Shown: piece by piece, positions 33,840 through 60,424 of the stretch
How positions within the stretch are numbered: the first letter of the stretch is position 1
How the letters are laid out: each line of letters opens with the position of its first letter
Assembly (NCBI GenBank): GCA_950106755.1
Contig: OX467087.1
Span: forward strand, 13,024,047 to 13,088,046
Source of the DNA: Climacium dendroides
Taxonomy: Eukaryota > Streptophyta > Bryopsida > Hypnales > Climaciaceae
Direction of reading: 5' to 3'
DNA: 64,000 bases
Notes under the pieces: generated by a model
Databases searched by the model: none
Told to the model about the DNA's origin: nothing
Seen by the model: the letters and a program-made list of their open reading frames with translations, nothing else
Program-made: the position numbers and the translations under genes

Positions 33840-33985
33840 CCTTTTCTCATGAGGTCACATAGGTCTCTAACTATTCTGAAAAATGCCATTGCCCTTTTCT
33901 CAATTTGGGGTCTCATAGGTTTCTAACTATTACCATTGCCCTTTTCTCAATTATGAGAAAAGGGCATTGCCCTTGATGTTTTATT
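33840..33985. repeat. Short direct duplication plus hairpin
   Basis: A segment of about 50 bp occurs twice in a row (around 33852-33903 and 33907-33952; both contain 'ctaactatt' and 'ccattgcccttttctcaatt'). The second copy is followed at once by TGAGAAAAGGGCATTGCCC, so the two form a tight hairpin with arms of about 14 bp. Confidence 0.7.
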
Positions 33986-34959
33986 TTTTGTATTTCCTAG
34001 ACATTTTCTGTCCTCCATCAAACAATTCAACAAGTATGCTTGTTGAGTTGTCCAATTTTTGAAGAGTCCATTCATTGGCATGTGTACAATATGCCTTATT
34101 CCCAAATTGTAAATTTCCAAATTGTAAAATCATCTTTTTGGTGCTTTGAGAATCATTTATTTAAAGAAACTCGAGTACTCATTGGAGGTCAAATTCTTGT
34201 GCAAGACCTCCCCTCCCCTTTTCTCTTGATTTTTTGTTACGATTCTAAATTCACTTAGTATGTACATCGTATGAATGAATTATGAATTTTCAAAGTGCTA
34301 AAATAGGTGTGCTCAATCATTCTTTAACTTCTCATAGGTTTACATTTTATTCAATCAATTTTTATGATCAATTTCAGAAATGGTTACAATGAGGTACACT
34401 TGTCTTAATCCTTTGAGGGAAAAGAAGATTTACTTTGTGCCCAATCTGAAAACAACCAAAAGACCTTAATACTTTGGAGTGGAAAGAAAAACTGCATTGT
34501 GCCCAATATGATAAGAACCAAAAGTATGCTAGGAATCACAAGGCATGACGGTGCTAAGAGCATCTCCACTCCATGTCTAGCGTTGCAGGCCGTCAAAATG
34601 GAGGACCACGAGACTGACTCCTCGCACACTCATTGGCCTCAGAAAAACGGGTGCAGTTTTACAGCCCAAATTTTTTATTCTGAAGACCGCAAAAGTCACG
34701 ACGAGGAATTGTCAAAGCAGTCTGGAACCAGATAAAGGATGCAAGGCTAAAATGGCATCGCTGCCACTACAGTGCAGTAGCATATCTCTGTACACATGAA
34801 CGAGGGTGGAGAAGAGCCTTCAAAAACATAGCTCACCCATCTCCTGTTCTGGATGGGTCTAAAATTGGGTCTAAAACTAGACACAAGCTAAACAAAATGG
34901 TGCACAATATCAGAAGCATCTATCCTGATATTGACAAGCACAAACCTACATTGCACTAC
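33986..34959. other. Intergenic DNA between SHMT and XRN 3' ends
   Basis: No gene recognised. The stretch 34550-34830 is GC-richer and begins 'gagcatctccactcc', a phrase like the ends of several plant MITEs. A loose inverted counterpart ('gggtggagaagagcc') lies near 34805-34820. This is weak. The XRN 3' untranslated region (minus strand) occupies part of it. Confidence 0.35.
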
Positions 34960-42099
<7,140 letters not shown>

Positions 42100-42231
42100 A
42101 TCTGTTACTGCTGCTGATTACTAGACTGATACTCAATTCTGGAAGCCACGTCTGTGGCTTCTTTGACTGTGAATTAATTCTAATAAATGACCCAAAAGCT
42201 CAACGTTCTGGGAGAACTCGATTGAAGAAGC

Positions 42232-43510
42232 CTGAAGAAAAAGAAGCAAATGATAATTCCGTCACCGAGTGTTTATAGTCGATGACAGTTTCCCTAGAAG
42301 AATCTCAAGCACTCCGTCGTCGTCCCTTCATATAAGGTGAAGAGATGTCACGAAATGAAAGAATGACGTAAATTTGAACCGGGAAAATCGCCCGTTCGTA
42401 AAAATAAACAAATTCTTCTCATCCTAAAATATGTCCAACACCCTTGACAATGATGAATTGATGTTGCTGCCTTGCTGATTCGATCAACCACATAAATCTG
42501 TAGGAGAGACCACAAGTCGGGCCCAGCAGTGAGTCTTAACTACCAATACAAGCCCCAAACCCCATGAACACTCGGTGATGGAATTATGCAAACCCTGAAT
42601 GCAAACCCTGAATGCAAACCCTAAACCCTACAAATTTCATATGACATCTGTTAAATTTAAGAAATTTCCACTGACATATATAATAACTTCTTCCCAACAA
42701 TTCACCACAAAAATAGCCGTGATCTCACAAAAGCAGAGCCGACACTTGCTTACACTCAAAATAAACAAAAACTCTCATCAACGTTCCATCTCAACCGACC
42801 ACTCTTTCCAGATACATTTGTTTCAAGAATCTAACACCAATAATGTTTTCACAAGTTATCCCGGAAAGTCCATAGTCCCTTATTAATCTTTCTTTAATTA
42901 AGAAAATATCCTTTTCATAGCACTTCACCGCTACAACTACCAATTCAACAACACACCCATTCAGATAACACAACCATCCAGTGACAACCCAGGCCAACCC
43001 AAGTCACGGAGACTTTGCCCTAATTGAACTCGCCCCCCCCCCCCTCACCAAAGATCAAGTAGCTCACCTGGATCGCTAACGAAGGTTACCGCTCTTCACG
43101 CAACTGGTACAATTTATGCCTGCGTGGAACCAAAAGCCATACGTCAATACGAACCACGGTCTTGCATCCACTGCTGGCACCTTCCTCAGTCAGAATGAGC
43201 ATCTTCACGAAAGACAACAAGCCATTACTTTGTCTGTCCGGAACCTTAATTCGGAAATAATGAGAGAGCATTTGCCAGAATATTGACGTCAACGCTCAAT
43301 CGAAAATTAAAACCTGGGATTAAGGATGCGTGCAAGTGGAGGTATTTGGGAGTAAAGTGTTTCATTCCAAACTTCGAAAGACATGAATCTTCAGTACACG
43401 AAACCCAATAAAACAAATACAGATTTTAAAACGGCTACTAAGATCACACAGGAGCTTGCGAAGCAATTTAAGGACGAAATCCTAGATAAATGCCGAGGCT
43501 CTGAGCTTAC
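42232..43510 (-). other. Probable leader (5' UTR) intron of XRN
   Basis: On the minus strand a good acceptor (pyrimidine tract then TTCTTCAG) ends at 42232, 133 nt before the ATG. A donor (CAACTC|GTAAGC) sits at 43511/43510. Sequence upstream of that donor (43511-43680) is GC-richer and leader-like. The proposed intron of about 1.28 kb is inferred from splice signals only. Confidence 0.4.
42588..42631. repeat. 13-bp tandem repeat with telomere-like boxes
   Basis: GCAAACCCTGAAT is repeated and grades into AAACCCTAAACCCTAC, the plant telo-box sequence. It lies inside the proposed XRN leader intron. Telo-boxes are known near plant housekeeping genes; a role here is inference. Confidence 0.7.
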
Positions 43511-43680
43511 GAGTTGAGTGTTGAGTTTCTGATTCGCGTGCCAACCGCAAGGACGTGACGGAGCTTGCAAAATCAAGGGGCAACCGCGACGAAGAAGATG
43601 CTCTGCCGGGAAAGAAGGTTTGGAGTAGGAGGTTTTGATTGAATTCTGGGTTTCATTCCTATACACCAGATCTCCTCAAC

Positions 43681-44990
43681 CCTAATTGCCCAGCCTAAAA
43701 CAGGAATTCCAATATGAAAGCTAATACTCGAATATAGCTTCCAAACTTCTATCGTTCAAAAACATACGATACGATTTCTGTATTGATTAAACATCTTGAT
43801 TCCTCATTCAAAGCTTTCTAAATTACTCTAAATTATTCTAAATTATTCATTCCAACTCCTGTAGACATGGAAGTGGCCACCAGGGGTTCACTCCTCCGTA
43901 CTTACACTAAAAACATAAAGTCTACTTTGTAAAACACAAAAAATAGAAAATATTCTTCTCTTGTTTAATAATTTAGGGTGTACATCCTGTTATCTTCCAT
44001 TAAGATTACTAAAAGTTTTGCTTGTTTCTAAATGTGAAACTCAAACCTAAAAACCACACACTAAAATTTCCATTGAGATGACAGAAAGTGTTCAACAGTT
44101 CAACTAAGAGCAATCTACATCACAAGTAGCAACTAAATACCTGTCAAGATCGAGCTGCTCGACAAAGTATTTAGGGACGCAGCAGAACTGTAAAAGTGAA
44201 CTGGTAGGCGTACAGCAAACAGAATTACCACCTCTTCAATTGCGTGGTAATCCCGTGAGAAAAACTAGCAAATAGGGTTCTCGAAAGCTAAGATGCAGAA
44301 CGATTGCCAACATCCGACTTTCCTAAAACACCAAAACATGCACAGACATGCCCGTGAGGCGCAAACTTTCGAAAAACTACCTATCAGACTCAAATTGGCG
44401 CGAAATCCCGATCCCTAGGCATGCCAAAGTGGCAACAATTGAGTACCAGTAAGCAATATAAATGACATTATAATATGCAACTCCCGACTGCACCGAGAAC
44501 ACGAAGAGCCTAGCTTCGCGCGCAAGGCAGAAAAAAACTCACACGCAAAGCTCAGGCATTACGAAATCAAGGCAAACCGGAAAGAATTCCGCACGGAAGA
44601 TGGCCCAAAAAGAAAAGCTCAGAGGGCGAGAAAGACGGGAAGTCGGAAAGGCCGTCGTGCCAGCCAAGCCAAACCGCACGAGTCGTACAACAACGGAGTC
44701 TGAGGAGCTAACTTAGAATTTGTGCTTCCTGCTATGGCGATGTTGTCCGATGATCATGCCGCAAGCACTCACAGCCTAGAAGCAAACCCTAGAAACAGCC
44801 ATTCCCAAGACAGTCATCAAGGAGGTGGGTCCTAGGATGGTAGTACCGCACGCCCGTCTTGGTTTTCATCCACTAAGGAAGGATGAATCCTTCCACCGCC
44901 TCGTGCCGGTTCAAAGGTCGCCCCCCACCGGTCACCACCAGTCGACCCCATCCAAAACACCCAAGTGACCCAACATATCAAGTGGCCTAT
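43681..44990. other. Intergenic DNA upstream of XRN
   Basis: No gene recognised on either strand. The stretch 44480-44960 is GC-richer than its surroundings and could be a promoter region or part of an unrecognised transcript. No tRNA-like or rRNA-like sequence was found. Confidence 0.35.
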
Positions 44991-47410
44991 GCAAATTGTT
45001 GAAGTTTTGATGATCGTGATTTCTTTTGCAAGTATTAATTGTATGATTTCATATGCAAGTGACTATTGTTTGGCCTCGTGTTCAGCATTTAGTTCATTTG
45101 GTAAATTCCCCAAACTTTGATGCAAGTGAACCCATTCTTCAAGATTTCATTCTCGGAAATCTATACACCAAAAAGGGAGGTTACACCCCCTTTATACACA
45201 ATGGCTCTCCATCAACTCCCCTTTACCCTCACCAACTTCTCATTCTTCAAGAAAATTAGGTTCTTAGAGAGGAGGTGACTACCCCTAATTAATTCACTAT
45301 TGGCACTAAAAAATTATTTTTACAATGTAATTATTCTACATTAATGACAAAATATTTTGTAAAATAAGTACATTCAAAATTATAACAAATCTAAAGTTGT
45401 CATGGTTGAAATTCTCTATAGAATAAAGATATTAATTTTGAAAATGAACATGATAGTATAAAATCAAAGTTTTTTCTCAATTTATGGTGCATTCTAAAAC
45501 CCTTAATCAAAGTGATTGGAAGACATTCATAGTACAAGTAAAATAGTTTGAATGTTAAACAAGTGTATTTGAAGTAATGATAGTGGAATAAATACATATA
45601 ATATTCTAAAGTAGGTGAAATTCATGAAGTATGTGTACAAATTTTTAGAACTTTTCTTTGCAAATATTTTGCACTTTTTAGAAAATAAGTATGTTAGTTT
45701 ACTTTTAAATCATTAGATGATATTTGAGGCCATTAAAAAACTACAAATTCCCATGAGTTCCTAGACTGCAGGGAACTCTACCAAATCAACAGTTTGATGT
45801 GGCCAAGACCTTGCCACATCAAATTATATTAATTAATTTATTAAAATTTAAATATTTTTTTAAAAAATTATTTAAAATTTAAAATTTATATTTTATTCTG
45901 ACGCATTCTCAACCTTGAAAATAGGCTTAAAATGGCCCTGCTAAGGCCTCAAATCTCTTCTAATGTTATAAAAATCTTTAGAGATGTAGATGAAAAATAA
46001 AACTAAATTATTTTTTCCTTTAACATGGATTTCGTTTATACCAATTTTAGTGATGAAAATATTTTAGGCAATTGCAAATATACTTTTAAAATATATTTTT
46101 GATTTGTAAAATTGTAAAATTTGAGTTTGAAAAGATTTTAATAATTTAACATTCAACTCATTAAATTTCTCCAATTTTCAATTGATTTTCATTGATAGTG
46201 TAGAGTTTTATTATATTATTGATATTCTTATTTTAAAACATTATATTTTATAAAATACAATATTTTTATAACTTATTTCAATATTTAGAAGAAAAATAAA
46301 TAGTCTCAAATTTTTTTTAATAGAAATATTTTAAAAATTGCTAATAATAATTGCTAAACTAAGGGTGGTGGTGATGATATGATTTTATGACCTAAATTTC
46401 ATAAATAAGGATATTTTAAATGTGATAATAATGAATTATTGTTGAAATTAGAAATTATTGCTTATACTGTACAAAGAAATTTTTAGTGAATTTAATTTGT
46501 TGTACTTTATTTAACTATGCTATTTCCATCTTGGACTATTGAAATTATGTTAAAATGTTTTTCACAAAAACATTTGAAAAATTGCACATGTATTGACTAC
46601 ATATGGCTTCATTATCCAAATTTTATAAATTATAATTTTATACATTGTAAATAGTCAAATTGCATTTGAAATTGACAAAAGAATATGTGGTCATTGATAA
46701 AGCCAACCTTTATAGGATTAAACAATTGTTTTCATTTTATTCTATATTTTTTTGTTTTTGTTACTTCATAAAGTGTATGCAACTATGGTTGTAACAAATT
46801 ACAACTAAATACAATTACATATATGTGATAAAATTCATCTTTATTGGGTTTGATTGGCAAGTGAAAATGCACTTTTATATGGACATTATTTAGACATTTT
46901 GTAAAATAAGATGTAAATTTTCAAACTACTGAATATTCATGCATCATATAAAGATAAGAGAACTAGGACATGAATCTATCAAAATTTAGATGGATGATAA
47001 AAATGAGATTTTGTGTGTTTAGGACATGTTAGTGTTCATTTTTTATTTGAAATTTGAATGCCTTATCTTCCAATAGTTATGGCATCGACTAGGTGAATTA
47101 TGCCATTGATTTCAAGACCTTTTAAAGCAAACAACATAAAGAAATATATTAGATTCAATGTATGTTGTGGGTGCACATTTTGTTGATCTATTCTTACTTC
47201 ATGGTTTTTGTATAAAATTCTAAATCAATTTGCAAAACAAATGAAATTGGAGGAATTTTTTTGCAAGAATGAAGATCTTGTGTCTAAAATCCTTGTAGGC
47301 CATAATTTTTTTGCCTCAAGGATTGTAAATATTCTAAATTCCCCTCCTTTCTTGACCTCTTGGAGCATCCTTAGTCCATGATTAGACACGCGGATAGTAG
47401 AATTTCCAAG
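44991..47410. other. Very AT-rich gene-free block
   Basis: About 2.4 kb with long A/T stretches, apart from the family D repeat at 45725-45975. No exon-like sequence was seen. It separates the upstream sides of the divergent XRN and SIK1 genes. Confidence 0.5.
45725..45975 (-). repeat. Family D repeat, copy 1 (reverse), with a perfect palindrome
   Basis: Read in reverse it aligns with 61560-61860: 'atttgaggcct...ca.ggcc.ttt', a long A/T-rich stretch, then a GATGTGGC palindrome and a TGCAGTC block. The palindrome at 45793-45823 has perfect 11-bp arms (TTTGATGTGGC / GCCACATCAAA) around a 9-bp loop. Confidence 0.6.
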
Positions 47411-47418
47411 CTTCAAGT

Positions 47419-47495
47419 GTACACTATTTGTAGCGTTTGAGGAGGTGGAGGTGCCTCCTCAAATAGTGTACATTTGAGGAGGTGGGCGATTTTCA
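47419..47495. repeat. Family C foldback hairpin, copy 1
   Basis: Arms GTACACTA..TTTGAGGAGG and CCTCCTCAAATAGTGTAC (47419-47471) pair around a short loop. They are followed by another TTTGAGGAGGTGGGCGATTT, the sequence that ends the other foldbacks. Confidence 0.65.
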
Positions 47496-47930
47496 AGGCA
47501 ATTGTTCAAGCACCTTTAAAAAATATTGCCCCAATTCAAAGTTGGCAATCCAAGCCTCAAATGAACTTTTTTACATTATAAAAAAGTGGAGAAGAAAAAA
47601 TTCCACATTAAAAGGAGACTTTTCATGCATAAAAGGGGAAGTTCCAATTTATTAGCATATAGAACAAACTCAAAAAGATATGACAATTACAAATCTTTCT
47701 ATGGTAAATCAAGTTGTGGACTCTTCATGTTTCATCAACTTGTCAAGCTTGTGAAGGAGAATGGCGGGGTTAGAAATAAAGAGGGATCAATATCAATTGC
47801 ATTGGGGAGTGTTTTTTTCCTTCATTGTGACATTGGTGTGGAGGTTTCAAGTTGGTTGAACCAAGGATACTCTTAGGGATTAATCCACCCATTTATAAGG
47901 TAGGAGGTGCCAAAAGCGTGCAGGTTCTAA

Positions 47931-48031
47931 AATCACCCACTTCTTTAAATGTACACCATTTGTACATGTTGCAAATTTTTTGTAGCCTTTAGCAATGTAC
48001 AAACAATGTACATTTGAAGAGGTGGGTGATT
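47931..48031. repeat. Family C foldback hairpin, copy 2 (near-perfect)
   Basis: The arms at 47931-47972 and 47992-48031 are inverted copies with about 36 of 40 positions pairing: AATCACCCAC, TTCTTTAAATGTACA and TTTGTACATGTTGC pair with their counterparts. A 19-nt loop separates them. A transcript would fold into a stem of about 40 bp. It abuts a reverse copy of the family C body at 48045. Confidence 0.8.
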
Positions 48032-48044
48032 TTCAAGCCCTACA

Positions 48045-48215
48045 TCATTCCAACTTCAAAATTTTATAACTAATTCCACAAAGCTCCAACCAATATGAAA
48101 CGACTTGTGTTAGATGCCAATTCCACTTTTCTTTCAATGAAAATTCACTGAAAAACATTTCAAGATGCTTCACCTCCCCGAAACTCACTGTCAGCTCTAA
48201 AATGGGTGATTTATG
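48045..48215 (-). repeat. Family C repeat body, reverse orientation
   Basis: The reverse of the 184-bp unit seen at 59862-60424: 'aaaattttataactaattcc', 'acaaagctccaaccaatatg', 'gtgttagatgccaattccac', 'tgcttcacctcccc'. Together with the adjacent foldback it shows the order body plus hairpin, as at 60240-60524. Confidence 0.7.
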
Positions 48216-48244
48216 GACCTCCTCCCTGGAGGGGGGTAAATAAT

Positions 48245-48487
48245 GGCCAGGGTGAACTGACCCCCTCATTGCCCCGTTTTACCCCTGGGAAAACGCTGTG
48301 GAATTTTTTATTTGCAATTAGATGATTTTTTTTACAAATTCTGAATTCAGATTTGCAATCAGCGGCCCCAAATTAGCTAGGGGCGCTGTAGAATTACAAA
48401 AAATCATGGCAAAAAAATAGGGGGCTTTTTTTCACAATTTACCCTGGCCGGGGCAATGAGCAATGAGGGGGTCAGTTCTCCCTGGCC
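48245..48487. mobile_element. MULE-like non-autonomous element with TIRs and 10-bp TSD
   Basis: A 243-bp element. The left end GGCCAGGGTGAACTGACC and the complement of the right end GGCCAGGGAGAACTGACC match; the similarity continues through CCCTCATTGC..CCCG, with a small internal duplication in the right arm. The flanks are identical: GGTAAATAAT at 48235-48244 and 48488-48497. Inverted ends of about 30 bp and a 9-11 bp target duplication are characteristic of Mutator-like elements. No transposase is encoded. The clean ends and TSD suggest a fairly recent insertion, about 0.7 kb upstream of the SIK1 start codon. Confidence 0.8.
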
Positions 48488-48499
48488 GGTAAATAATGC

Positions 48500-49195
48500 T
48501 GCTGTAGTGAATAGAGAGAACAACACCGACAGAATCATCCACAGAGTCCACTATATACGTTCATCCACATGGTTCTCATCCATCCTCTCCGAGTCTCGGA
48601 CGGCACGGTCCCTTCCAGCCAGCCAGGCCAGGCTGTCCGCCGAAGCGCTCAGCTCGACAGCACTGGCAGTACACTAACTTAGTAGTAAGTTAGTGATGCC
48701 AATGCAAGTGCCTCTCTCCCACTCTGTCTCCCTTCTCGCCTTCGTCGTCTCCAATTCTCCATCGCCAAATCCCCTTCGCTTTCGATTCACCACTTGCTAG
48801 CTCGCCCTTCACCCCGCCTGCTTCCCCTCTCCCTTCTCGCTTACTCCCTTCGTCCAACCTCAACTATGAATGCAAGCTCGTAGGACCAGGACAGCTGCAA
48901 TGAACTGAAGCTCTCTTCGTCGCATCCGTTTTTAGGGTTCGGACCCCGTTTTAGGGCACGGGACGGATGCATTGCAATGGAATGGAACCGAGATGCGCGT
49001 CGTGGTTGCAAGGGCTAACGGAGGGTTTGGTTTAGGTTTAGGTTCGGGAGCAGTGGTCGAGGATGCGATGAGGGTTCGGTGGAGGAGGAACAATCGAGTA
49101 CGGCGAGGGAAAGGGGCGGAATGACAAAGCTGTGGAGGTAGCCGCGGGAGGAGCTTCTTGGGAGTTGGTGTTGGTAGGGTTTGGGCATTGGCGCC
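48500..49195 (+). promoter_or_regulatory. Promoter and leader region of SIK1
   Basis: Sharp rise in GC with CT-rich tracts (about 48710-48860), typical of plant 5' regions and leaders. No TATA box stands out. The transcription start cannot be placed. Confidence 0.4.
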
Positions 49196-56723
<7,528 letters not shown>

Positions 56724-59029
56724 CATCTCATCTTCCAGATCTAGTCGGAGTATCATAAGTATTGTGATGGCGGCTATGCTTCCTTGGGGTCCTTCTGACG
56801 TCACCTCATGGTTTGTTACCGTCACCTCTGGTCTCTTAGCACCCGCAGGTTTTGCTGTGGTCCTATGTATTGCCAGGGCGATTGTAAAAAATGTAATTTC
56901 AAACTACTAACAAAGACCCACCGATTCGACATTCCTTTTGGTTGACCTGCAACATTTGGATTGAAGAATCTCCAATGTTTATTGCGTCCTCGTTAGTGAA
57001 AGCGTCGACCACGTTTGCAAAGTTGGATAGTTCTCAATGTCCTTTACTTCACTCCAGCAGTTTGTTTGTATCCACATGCTCAGACTAACTTAGAGCAGCA
57101 CTGTTGCAACACCCCAATTCGGGCTCTGATCCTAAAGCGACCTTTACAAACTCTTGGCTAAATAGCTGATATTCATTATGAGGATGTACAGTATTTGAAC
57201 GTCAGAGGCAAGGATCATTTTTGGGCACTCTGTAACTTAACTTGGGTTCAAAAGGTTTTGCTTTCCTCTCGCCATGAGATTATAGATTGGTATTTAATGC
57301 TAACGTTGAGATATTTGTCAGCTGGTAATAACTAAGCTTCCATATAGTTTTGGAATCTGATTTTGAGGATTCGTTTAGACTTGGTTGTATTATTCCGTGT
57401 TGAAGGTCATAATCTTTTATAAATGGATGGGTTGCAACATTGCAGGGAGGGAAATTTTCATCAAAACCACCTTACAAAGTTTTATGAGTACCAAGATTTT
57501 TTTGCAGTCATTTGCAAATGATTTCACTGGACTGTAGACTGATATTTTGAAGTGAGAAATATGTTTTAAGTTACTACAATCTCAAGAAAATGAACAGCTA
57601 CCGGCTCGTTTTTCGTTCTTCACTTGGGGCCAGAGTCAGTAATTTGTATTCATTTAGGCCTCCAATTATTTCGCCATGGCACATAAATGAAAAAATGTGT
57701 CCCCTATTTTGGAGCTGTTAATTAGTTTGTATTCATGACCTTTCTCACGTAATTAGGGGTCTTTGATTCCAAATACAAAGTCAAATTTCCAAATTTGATC
57801 ATCTTGATGTAAACAAACAAATAATTTATGTGTTGTGTTCCCCCAAAGGATAAGAAAGCCCCCAACTTTTTGTTGCATTGGATTAAGGTGGTCCTATCCA
57901 TTCTCCCAACTCTTTATGATGCAATTCCAATGAAGTCCACTTACCTTTTGAGATATTGATGGACTTTCATCTTTTGGATTTCTACTTTTGGGAAAATGGT
58001 TTCAATACATGTCCAAGGAGAAGAATAATAGGATTAGGGATTATTACCTTTGAATTCAAATATTCACAGAAAATAAAATAAAATATCCTAAATAAAAAAT
58101 TTTAAAAAAATTCTTCTAAGTTTTTATCTGTAAAGGCCAATCAGTGATGATTCTTCATAACAAGAAATAGGCAAATTTCTTAAATAGCTACTTTCATGCA
58201 AGGAGTTGCATACCATATACAATTGAATGATTATTTCATTTTTAAAATTCTATATTTAGATAGTTGAATGACTATTTCTTGAAAACATACAAATATTCTT
58301 GCCAAACAATCCCTTGAAAATCCTTAGCCATCTGATGTAGAAAGAAATAAATGAAAGTATCCCCCATGCCATCCATTTGCCAAAAATCCCACACCATTGA
58401 TTTGCCAAAAATCAATGACCATCGTTTTGGGATATGAATATGGAAGACATATATGGTTATAATACAAATATAGATACAAACTATATAATATGGATATAGA
58501 CTATATAATACATATACAAAAATATATCCCATATCCATTGCATATGAAGTTGCAATCTGAAATTAGAAATAGGGGAGTTGGTTGGTTTGGGTTTGGGTTT
58601 GGGAAATTTTTAAAAATTAATGTCCTATCACTAAATGCCATGCATACAACAAGTACATTTAAATTGGGTACATTTAAACATGGAATTGTCACCTATAAGT
58701 GATTATGTGTTCAAAAGACAGGTTACTATTATATGTACTATCAAATGGTTATGCTAATAAAATATGCAATACTCACTACACAATTTAATTCAATTAGAGT
58801 GCTCCTTACACCAATTGAATTAAAAAGTGTGTTGATTTTAGTAATTAAATTCACCAATAAAGCCTTGTGAAAGATGATTATAGTAATTGCCAATTTGAAG
58901 TAATCACTATAATACAGGTATGTAGTGACAAAGAAGTTCCTCTCAATAACGAAGACAAATTGAATCCGCACCCAAAAATATAAAGGTTCAAAATAAAAAA
59001 ATTTGCATGGTACAACAAACTTGGCTTAA
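56724..59029. other. SIK1 3' region and AT-rich intergenic DNA
   Basis: Contains the SIK1 3' untranslated region, then AT-rich DNA. No further gene recognised. Short frames on both strands are chance. Confidence 0.4.
58580..58604 (+). repeat. (GGTTTG)n short tandem run
   Basis: About four imperfect GGTTTG units, resembling but not equal to the plant telomere unit TTTAGGG. A simple-sequence repeat. Confidence 0.7.
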
Positions 59030-59405
59030 TCCATCAAGGACACAATCCTCATGACCAAGGTAGTCACCCAAATGCTTGGATTACTCAACCAACAAGTCCA
59101 TTCTTTGTTTCTATAGTGAACAGTCAAATCATTCATCAACCACTTTTGGGTCTCAACAGTGTTTAACCCATAAACAACGCAGCAACCATTTTTTGACCAA
59201 TGAATGACAAAGAATCTCTCCATGCAGGACAAAAGTGCAACTATTCATCCTCCGAATTGAAAATTTGTGTGAAAAGGGAAGATCTTCTACAGTAGTTTGT
59301 TTTCCAATGAATGCTTTTTTTTTCATTTCCTTTTTAAGCCAACAATTCACACGGTACCCAAACAAATGATTTCTACGATAATCGGCTCATCCTTTAAGAG
59401 CCCGT
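59030..59405 (+). repeat. Family A repeat, copy 8, with inverted flank
   Basis: A full family A core from 'tttaacccataaacaacgc' (about 59160) to 'atcctttaagagcc' (about 59400). It is preceded by 59030-59110, which matches in reverse the stretch before copy 7 (11220-11280). So the flank of one copy recurs inverted beside another. Confidence 0.6.
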
Positions 59406-59861
59406 TAAGGGTACATTATCCGGCACGAAATGCCAACCTTAATAGCTAGGTCCCTAGGTATGATATTTGTAAGAGACTAACATCTAGTGCCCCCAAGTGG
59501 TTGGCAATTTAAATTCAACAAATAGTTTCTGCATGGAGAGTTTGTCAGGAAATTGCTTGGATAAAATTTTCTGAATATGTATGTCGACTGTAGTAGACTA
59601 AGTACAGATGAGAATTGAAAAAAAAAACATATTGAACAAATATAAGTTATGTCATGCAAAGCCCAAGAAAAAAAAGGTGCCCCGGAGCTCAATAACCTTG
59701 GCTCTTTTGAATAGTTTACTTTTTTTTTAGGCATTCCTCGTCAATTTCCAAGACATGTATTAGATGACCGCCCATGGAAGTTGGCATGAATTACACATGT
59801 AGTTACACGTGTAGTCATACATTGTACCGGACGATTTTCTTGAATAAAAAACGAAGGTAAC
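59406..59861. other. Intergenic DNA
   Basis: No gene or clear repeat recognised. Confidence 0.35.
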
Positions 59862-60424
59862 AGGCTCGGAAATCACCCATCTAAGGAAGAGCTGGAACTG
59901 AAATGTTGGGGGAGGCGAAGCTTCTTGAAATATTTTTTCAGTAAATTTTTCTTGGAAGGCAAGTGGAATTGGCACCTAACCCAAGTCGTTTCGTGTTTTT
60001 TGGAGCTTTGTGGAATTAGTTATGAAATTTTGAAGTTGAAATGGTGTAGGCAGCTCAGGAATGGCCCACCTTAAGAGTTGAAACTGAATCTTGGGGTGGT
60101 GAAGAAGCTTCTTGAAGTAATTTTCAGTAACTTTTCCTTGAAAGACGAGTGAAATTGACACCTAACTCAAGCTGTTTCATATTTTTTGGAGCTTTGTGGA
60201 ATTAGTTGTGGAATTTTGAAGTTGAAATGGTGTAGGGCTCAGGAATCGCCCACCTTAAGAGTTGAAACTGAATCTTGGGGAGGTGGAGAAGCTTCTTGAA
60301 ATAATTTTCAGTAAATTTTCCTTGAAAGACGGGTGAAATTGACACCTAACCCAAGTTGTTTCATAATTTTTGGAGCTATGGAATTAGTTGTAGAAATTTG
60401 AAGGTGAAATGGCATAGGGCTCTA
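59862..60424 (+). repeat. Family C: three tandem units of about 184 bp
   Basis: Units start near 59862, 60053 and 60237. The second and third are offset by exactly 184 bp and are about 90% alike by eye ('aggaat.gcccaccttaaga', 'ggagaagcttcttgaa', 'tgacacctaa', 'ttttttggagcttt'). Single diverged copies occur at 48045, 62850 and 23555. The array runs directly into a foldback at 60425. Confidence 0.85.

Noticed and set aside
34550..34830. MITE starting 'gagcatctccactcc'
   Set aside because: The inverted partner near 34810 is weak and no target duplication was visible; kept only as a note in the region entry.
43391..43666. 91-codon minus-strand frame upstream of XRN
   Set aside because: Better explained as part of the XRN leader region; its sequence matches no family and a splice donor falls inside it.
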